A stretch of DNA of 9,939 nt from Intrasporangiaceae bacterium (GTDB lineage Bacteria; Actinomycetota; Actinomycetes; Actinomycetales; Dermatophilaceae). The notes below the pieces were generated by a model that had not been told where the DNA came from, made no database searches, and saw nothing but the letters and a program-made list of their open reading frames with translations. The first letter of the stretch is position 1. Every line of letters begins with the position of its first letter. The stretch spans positions 1-9,939 of the forward strand of contig JAAYSB010000122.1 in the NCBI GenBank assembly GCA_012518475.1. The letters run 5' to 3'. A program made the translations under genes and the position numbers. Shown here in pieces: positions 6,241 through 9,939 of this stretch.

Positions 6241-6330
6241 CGGAGGGCGTGGGATTCGAACCCACGAAGCCGGGGCTACCGACTTAGCGGTTTTCAAGAC
6301 CGCCGCACTAGGCCACTATGCGAGCCCTCC
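6241..6330 (-). tRNA. tRNA-Ser (anticodon UGA)
   Basis: A 90-nt class-II tRNA reads on the minus strand. The acceptor stem GGAGGGC/GCCCTCC is perfect (6324-6330 with 6242-6248), with discriminator G at 6241. The anticodon arm GCGGT-CTTGAAA-ACCGC gives anticodon TGA for UCN codons, mainly UCA. There is a long variable arm, and the T arm is GTGGG-TTCGAAT-CCCAC. CCA is not encoded. A TACCCT at 6360-6355 (minus strand), 24 nt upstream, is a possible -10 element. No clear terminator follows. Confidence 0.96.
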
Positions 6331-6487
6331 TGCTGCTGCGTGCGCAGCCACATCAGGGTACCTGGCCCGGCGAACCCGACCTGGGGGACCGCTCGGTGCT
6401 GCCATGACAACACCGGCCGGTCTCACCAGAGACCAGGAGCCAGGGCGCACGTCGGTTAGGGTCGAATCCAGTTCGGATGCACCCTCC

Positions 6488-6493
6488 AGGAGG
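6488..6493 (+). promoter_or_regulatory. Shine-Dalgarno sequence of the YtxH-like gene
   Basis: AGGAGG lies 5 nt before the ATG at 6499 and fixes this start. Farther upstream, TAGGGT at 6457-6462 is a candidate -10 element without a recognisable -35 box. The 168 bp between tRNA-Ser(UGA) and this gene hold nothing else I can identify. Confidence 0.75.
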
Positions 6494-6498
6494 ACCCC

Positions 6499-6846
6499 AT
6501 GGGCAAGCTCTCGTTCCTCGCCGGCGCGGCCGTCGGCTATGTGCTCGGCGCGCGGGCAGGAGTCCAGCGCTACGAGCAGATCAAGTCGATCTCCAGCAAG
6601 GTGTGGTCCTCGGACCCCGTGCAGAACCAGGTCGAGAAGGGTAAAGAAGCAGCCCGCACCCAGATCGCCCCTGCGGTCGCCGAGGCGGTGAGCTCCGCGG
6701 CGAAGACGACCGCTGAGAAGTTGCGCAGCGAGAAGACCGTCTCGAGCGAGGCTGTCGCACCGACGATGGAGACCCGCGTCGAGACGGCCGAGGCCATTCA
6801 CGAAGGCGACCCGCTCGAGCCGCCGACTACGGACCCCAAGGCCTGA
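6499..6846 (+). CDS. YtxH-like small membrane protein
   Basis: The 115-residue product has one N-terminal hydrophobic, glycine-rich segment at about residues 5-20 (FLAGAAVGYVLGARAG). It is followed by RYEQI and a long Ala/Glu/Lys-rich region at 40-78 that should form amphipathic helix. The tail is acidic and Pro/Thr-rich. The MGKLSFLAGAAVGYVLGARAG-type start is widespread in small actinobacterial proteins related to YtxH, whose molecular function is not known; annotations of relatives as enzymes should be distrusted. The segment could be a membrane anchor with the helical part in the cytosol. It ends 31 bp before the DUF4129 gene on the same strand, so co-transcription with the MoxR operon is possible but unproven. 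Confidence 0.85.
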   Translation: MGKLSFLAGAAVGYVLGARAGVQRYEQIKSISSKVWSSDPVQNQVEKGKEAARTQIAPAVAEAVSSAAKTTAEKLRSEKTVSSEAVAPTMETRVETAEAIHEGDPLEPPTTDPKA

Positions 6847-6877
6847 CCAGACTCAGCCACACCACCGGGGAAGACGT

Positions 6878-7618
6878 ATGCGTCGCGCCGCCGGGCGGAG
6901 CACCGCCGCACGTCCCGTGCTGCGGATCGTTCTCGTCCTGGGGCTGATCCTCGGCGCACTCGTCGTTGCCCGCGCCTCCTCCTCCGGTCTCGGCCTCGTC
7001 ACCGGCGGCCCGGTGTCCGGCCCCGAGTTCACTGTCCCCGGGGGGCTCGGCTCGGACATCTTCCAGCCTGAGCCGCAGGTGACCGAACGGGAGCAGCCCG
7101 AGATCGCGGAGACGATGTCGCCCGAGGCTCGAGAGGCCGCGTTCCGGATCGTCGACGTCATCCTCGTGCTGTCCGCCCTGCTCTTCGTTCTCGGACTCGC
7201 GGCGCTCATCTCGCGCATGCCCGACGGCGGACCCGAGCCCGAGGACTGGGTCGACCCGGTCGGCGTGAACGACCCTCTCGTCCTCCGCGAGCGGCTGGTC
7301 CAGGGAATCACTCTGAGCAGCGACCTGAAGGGGTCCGGCTCGGCACGCAACGCGATCGTCCGGGCCTGGGCACTGCTGGAGGAGATCGGGACCGATGTCG
7401 GTGTGCCGCGTTCCCCCGCGGAGACCACCACCGAGTACGTCCCCCGCCTGCTCGCCCTCGCCGGCGCCCCGCCGGAGCCGGTCGAGACCCTGGCTGCGCT
7501 CTATCAGGAGGCCAGGTTCTCCAGACACTCCCTGGGAGGGGACGCGATCGCGGTCGCTCGCCAGTCGCTCGACGACATCGCGGCCGGACTGCGGATCCGC
7601 GTCGAGGGGCTGCGATGA
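6878..7618 (+). CDS. DUF4129 membrane protein of the MoxR operon
   Basis: This 246-residue protein has a membrane helix at about residues 13-32, an extracytoplasmic loop of about 55 residues, a second helix at about 91-112, and a cytosolic C-terminal domain of about 130 residues. That domain carries the DUF4129 signatures NAIVRAWALLEEIG (158-171) and LYQEARFSRH (208-217). The biochemical role of DUF4129 is unknown; in many bacteria it occurs next to MoxR, DUF58 and transglutaminase-like genes, sometimes fused to the last. Here it stands alone, without a transglutaminase part. The stop codon overlaps the next gene by 4 bp (ATGA), indicating translational coupling. A weak GGGGAAG ribosome-binding match precedes the ATG. 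Confidence 0.88.
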   Translation: MRRAAGRSTAARPVLRIVLVLGLILGALVVARASSSGLGLVTGGPVSGPEFTVPGGLGSDIFQPEPQVTEREQPEIAETMSPEAREAAFRIVDVILVLSALLFVLGLAALISRMPDGGPEPEDWVDPVGVNDPLVLRERLVQGITLSSDLKGSGSARNAIVRAWALLEEIGTDVGVPRSPAETTTEYVPRLLALAGAPPEPVETLAALYQEARFSRHSLGGDAIAVARQSLDDIAAGLRIRVEGLR

Positions 7619-8196
7619 CCCAGCCCGCGATGACTCCGTTCTCGATGAGCGGCTCCCGCGGTGGGCGCCGGGTCCGCCGTCCACCGAGGCCTCCTTCCCG
7701 GCGCCGCCACTGGGCCTGGGTGGGGATCACGACGGTGTTCCTCGTCATCGTCGGAGGTGGCACGCTCCTCGCCCTCGGCTACACCCTCCGCCCGGTCCAT
7801 CTCGTCCTCCTTTCTGCGTGCGGCGCCGTGGCCCTGGCGGTCCTGCTCGTCTCCCTCGGCCCGGCCCAGCTGGCCGTGACCTCGGGCGCTCGGGAGGACC
7901 CCTGGCACGTCCGGCACGCTGTGCCGTACTCCGTCCCAGGACGAGACCTGCGGGTGGTGCGTGATGCCCAGGCGATCTCCGAGGAGCTGAGCGGGCGTCG
8001 ACCGAGCCCCGACCTGCACGACCGACTGAGGTCACTGGCGGAGGACCGGGTGCGCCGCGCATACCCCATCGGCCTGGCCGATCCGGGCGCCCGCGAGCTG
8101 CTCGGCGACCGGGCCCACCGACTGCTCACAGGGCCGCCGCGGCGGCTCTCCCCTGCCGACCTGACCCATGTCATCGACCGAATCGAGGACCTGTGA
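7615..8196 (+). CDS. Two-TM protein of unknown function in the MoxR operon
   Basis: I do not recognise a named domain in this 193-residue protein. It begins with a basic, Arg/Pro-rich cytosolic stretch (residues 14-32), then two membrane helices at about 35-56 and 61-83 joined by a very short turn, so both ends should be cytosolic. The C-terminal 110 residues are soluble and rich in Arg, Leu and Asp, mainly helical, with LHDRLRSLAEDRVRRAY at 134-150 and a final helix LTHVIDRIEDL at 183-193. GAGGGG lies 5 nt before the ATG. The gene overlaps the DUF4129 gene by 4 bp and the moxR-like gene by 4 bp, so it is almost certainly part of the same functional unit. A scaffold or regulator for the ATPase at the membrane is a possibility only. 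Confidence 0.85.
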   Translation: MTQPAMTPFSMSGSRGGRRVRRPPRPPSRRRHWAWVGITTVFLVIVGGGTLLALGYTLRPVHLVLLSACGAVALAVLLVSLGPAQLAVTSGAREDPWHVRHAVPYSVPGRDLRVVRDAQAISEELSGRRPSPDLHDRLRSLAEDRVRRAYPIGLADPGARELLGDRAHRLLTGPPRRLSPADLTHVIDRIEDL

Positions 8197-9176
8197 CCGC
8201 TTCCGCCGACCACCCGACGAGGCGCATCCTCGACGAGGTCGAGAAGGCCGTCGTCGGCAAGCGCCCCGCGCTGACGCTCCTCCTCGCCGCAGTCCTCGCG
8301 AAAGGACACGTGCTCCTCGAGGACTTCCCCGGCCTCGGCAAGACCCTCGCTGCCCGGTCGTTGGCGCGGGCGCTCGGACTCGAGTTCACCCGAGCGCAGT
8401 TCACCCCAGACCTCCTGCCAGCGGACCTGACCGGCTCGTTCATCTATGACCAGCGGGAAGGCGACTTCGCGTTCCGGCCGGGCCCCGTCTTCACCGGGCT
8501 GCTGCTCGCGGACGAGATCAACCGGACTCCGCCGAAGACCCAGGCTGCTCTCCTCGAGGCGATGCAGGAGCGGCAGGTGACGGTCGAGGGCCGAACCTTC
8601 CCCCTGAAGGCGCCGTTCCACGTCCTGGCCACGGCGAATCCTGTTGAGTACGAAGGGACCTACCCCCTGCCGGAGGCCCAGCTCGACCGCTTCCTCGTCC
8701 GCGTCTCGTTCGGCTACCCGAGCGCGGAGGATGAGGCCGACGTCGTCATGGCGCGTCTCCGCCGCGGACGCGAGGAGGTCGACATCGGGCCGGTCCTCAC
8801 AGCCGACGGTCTTCTGAAGCTGCAGGAACAGGTCGAGCAGGTCACCGTCGACGACAGCATCGGTCGGTATGCCGTTGCCCTGACCGCAGCGACCCGGACC
8901 CACCCCGACGCCCTGATGGGGTCGTCTCCCCGCGGGTCGCTCGGCCTCACCCTCATGGCCCGCGCCGTCGCGTTCATCGACGGTCGGGACTATGTCGTTC
9001 CCGAGGACATCAAGTCCGTCGCGCCGAGCGTCCTCGCTCACCGCATTACCATCCGCCCGGAGCTGTGGATGACCGAGACGAGCGGCGAGGCCGTCGTCGA
9101 GGCCGTTCTCTCGGAGGTGCCCACGCCGCGGGCACTGGAGACCGACCGGCCCGGAGAGTCCCCGCGGACGTCATGA
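8193..9176 (+). CDS. MoxR-family AAA+ ATPase
   Basis: This 327-residue cytosolic AAA+ ATPase of the MoxR group is expected to form ring oligomers and act as a chaperone or assembly factor. Walker A is EDFPGLGKT at residues 43-51 with K50 and T51. The first glycine of the classical GxxxxGK is Asp44, a variant I recall as common in MoxR proteins. Walker B is LLLADE at 103-108 (D107, E108). Sensor 1 is ATANP with N149, a likely arginine finger is R166 in EAQLDRF, and sensor 2 is R247 in SSPRGS. The helical lid follows, and the last 20 residues are Pro/Arg-rich. The GTG start overlaps the upstream stop as GTGA. The DUF58 gene follows 7 bp after the stop; DUF58 proteins are the usual partner of MoxR. 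The substrate is unknown. Confidence 0.95.
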   Translation: MTASADHPTRRILDEVEKAVVGKRPALTLLLAAVLAKGHVLLEDFPGLGKTLAARSLARALGLEFTRAQFTPDLLPADLTGSFIYDQREGDFAFRPGPVFTGLLLADEINRTPPKTQAALLEAMQERQVTVEGRTFPLKAPFHVLATANPVEYEGTYPLPEAQLDRFLVRVSFGYPSAEDEADVVMARLRRGREEVDIGPVLTADGLLKLQEQVEQVTVDDSIGRYAVALTAATRTHPDALMGSSPRGSLGLTLMARAVAFIDGRDYVVPEDIKSVAPSVLAHRITIRPELWMTETSGEAVVEAVLSEVPTPRALETDRPGESPRTS

Positions 9177-9183
9177 GGCGCCC

Positions 9184-9939
9184 GTGACGCAATGGAGCCC
9201 GACGAGCGCACTCGGTCGGGCCGCCTCGATCGGCGCGGTGGGGCTGGTCGCCGGTCTGACGATGGGGAGGCCCTGGCTCGTCGCCGTCGGCGCAGCCTTC
9301 CTCGTCCACGCGGTGCTCGGCCTCGTGCTGCGGGGACGGGGCACGCCGGTGCTCGCGAGCGCGCTGGACCAGCGGACCCTGCACGAGGGACAGGCCACCC
9401 GGTCACGGCTGCGGCTGCGCCCGGAGTCTGGCTCGGACCTGGATGAGATCGAGCTCGTCGTCCGCACGGTGGGCCGGACCGCCTTCGTCGCCACGGAGCC
9501 GACCTCGGGCACGAGCCACACCCTCCATCCCGAGACAGGCACCGACCTGGCGCCGCTGGCTTTCGGGGTCAAGCGCTGGGGCCGGACCCGGATCGCTGAG
9601 GAGAAGGTTGCACTGTTCTCCGGCTGGGCAGGGTTCGTCTGGGGTCCACAGTCCCTCGGACAGCAGAGCATCCTCGTCCTGCCGTCGCGCGCCGACCGAT
9701 CGGATGCCTCAGCGCCGGCACCACACCCGGTCGGCGTCGTCGGTGCACACCGGTCCCGTCGCGCGGGGTCGGGGATCGAGCTGGCCGGCATCCGTCCGTT
9801 CACGGTCGGAGACCGCCTTCGGCGAATCCACTGGCGCAGCACCTTGCGGACCGGCACCATGCAGACGGTCGTGTCCGATGCAGAGGAGGACGCCTCGATC
9901 CTCCTGCTCGTCGACGGCCTCGCCGACCACGGCCGCTCC
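9184..9939 (+). CDS. DUF58 domain protein, MoxR partner, 3' end cut by window edge
   Basis: From the GTG at 9184 I read 252 codons without a stop to the right edge. The N-terminus has two closely spaced hydrophobic segments at about residues 14-27 and 30-49, giving a membrane hairpin anchor. A predicted beta-rich region follows. The DUF58 signature begins at G197: GIELAGIRPF (197-206), GDRLRRIHWR (209-218), then RTG and LLLVD near 243. In DUF58 proteins this motif leads into a von Willebrand A-like fold, most of which lies outside the window. The GTG is 7 bp after the MoxR stop, with GAGG 5 nt upstream. Full-length relatives are about 400 residues, so the C-terminal third is missing. It is likely to work at the membrane with the MoxR ATPase. 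Confidence 0.9.
   Translation, partial: MTQWSPTSALGRAASIGAVGLVAGLTMGRPWLVAVGAAFLVHAVLGLVLRGRGTPVLASALDQRTLHEGQATRSRLRLRPESGSDLDEIELVVRTVGRTAFVATEPTSGTSHTLHPETGTDLAPLAFGVKRWGRTRIAEEKVALFSGWAGFVWGPQSLGQQSILVLPSRADRSDASAPAPHPVGVVGAHRSRRAGSGIELAGIRPFTVGDRLRRIHWRSTLRTGTMQTVVSDAEEDASILLLVDGLADHGRS

Noticed and set aside
8319..8346. Possible defective P-loop in the MoxR ATPase (Asp44 instead of Gly)
   Set aside because: Lys50, Thr51, Walker B and sensors are intact, and an acidic residue at this position is a common MoxR variant.
7779..9041. A 420-codon open frame on the minus strand
   Set aside because: It is antisense to the two-TM and MoxR genes; its Arg/Glu/Gly-rich product has no domain, while the plus strand has clear Walker A and B motifs.

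Overview
The window is very GC-rich, with strongly G/C-biased third codon positions and many long antisense shadow frames. Gene content points to a high-GC Gram-positive actinobacterium: a cell-wall LCP protein with a C-terminal LytR_C domain, a 67-residue CspA-type protein, a small YtxH-like membrane protein, and a MoxR/DUF58/DUF4129 cluster. Two protein genes also look leaderless. I cannot name the genus; a member of Micrococcales or a relative is a guess. The region reads as ordinary chromosome. I see no transposase, integrase, CRISPR array or phage gene.

Left part (1-3835): a minus-strand M3 zinc metallopeptidase gene, whose 3' end runs off the left edge, is divergent from a small plus-strand acyl-CoA-binding protein gene. 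The latter converges on a minus-strand class-III PLP aminotransferase gene, with a long imperfect hairpin in the gap that probably terminates both transcripts. The acyl-CoA-binding protein and the aminotransferase each have a TANNNT -10 element exactly 6 nt before their ATG, the geometry of leaderless transcription.

Middle part (3836-6330): all minus strand. In transcription order it holds tRNA-Ser(UGA), a cold-shock protein gene with a leader and a strong terminator hairpin, an LCP (LytR-CpsA-Psr) cell-wall glycopolymer ligase gene starting at GTG, and tRNA-Ser(GCU) followed by a hairpin.

Right part (6499-9939): plus strand. A YtxH-like small membrane protein gene is followed 31 bp later by a tightly coupled operon: DUF4129 membrane protein, a two-TM protein of unknown function, a MoxR AAA+ ATPase, and a DUF58 protein cut by the right edge. 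The first two junctions overlap by 4 bp and the third gap is 7 bp, so the products are probably made together. By analogy with other MoxR clusters they may form a membrane-associated ATPase or chaperone system. Its substrate is unknown. This cluster, and in particular its unassigned 193-residue member, is the part closest to an undescribed system.
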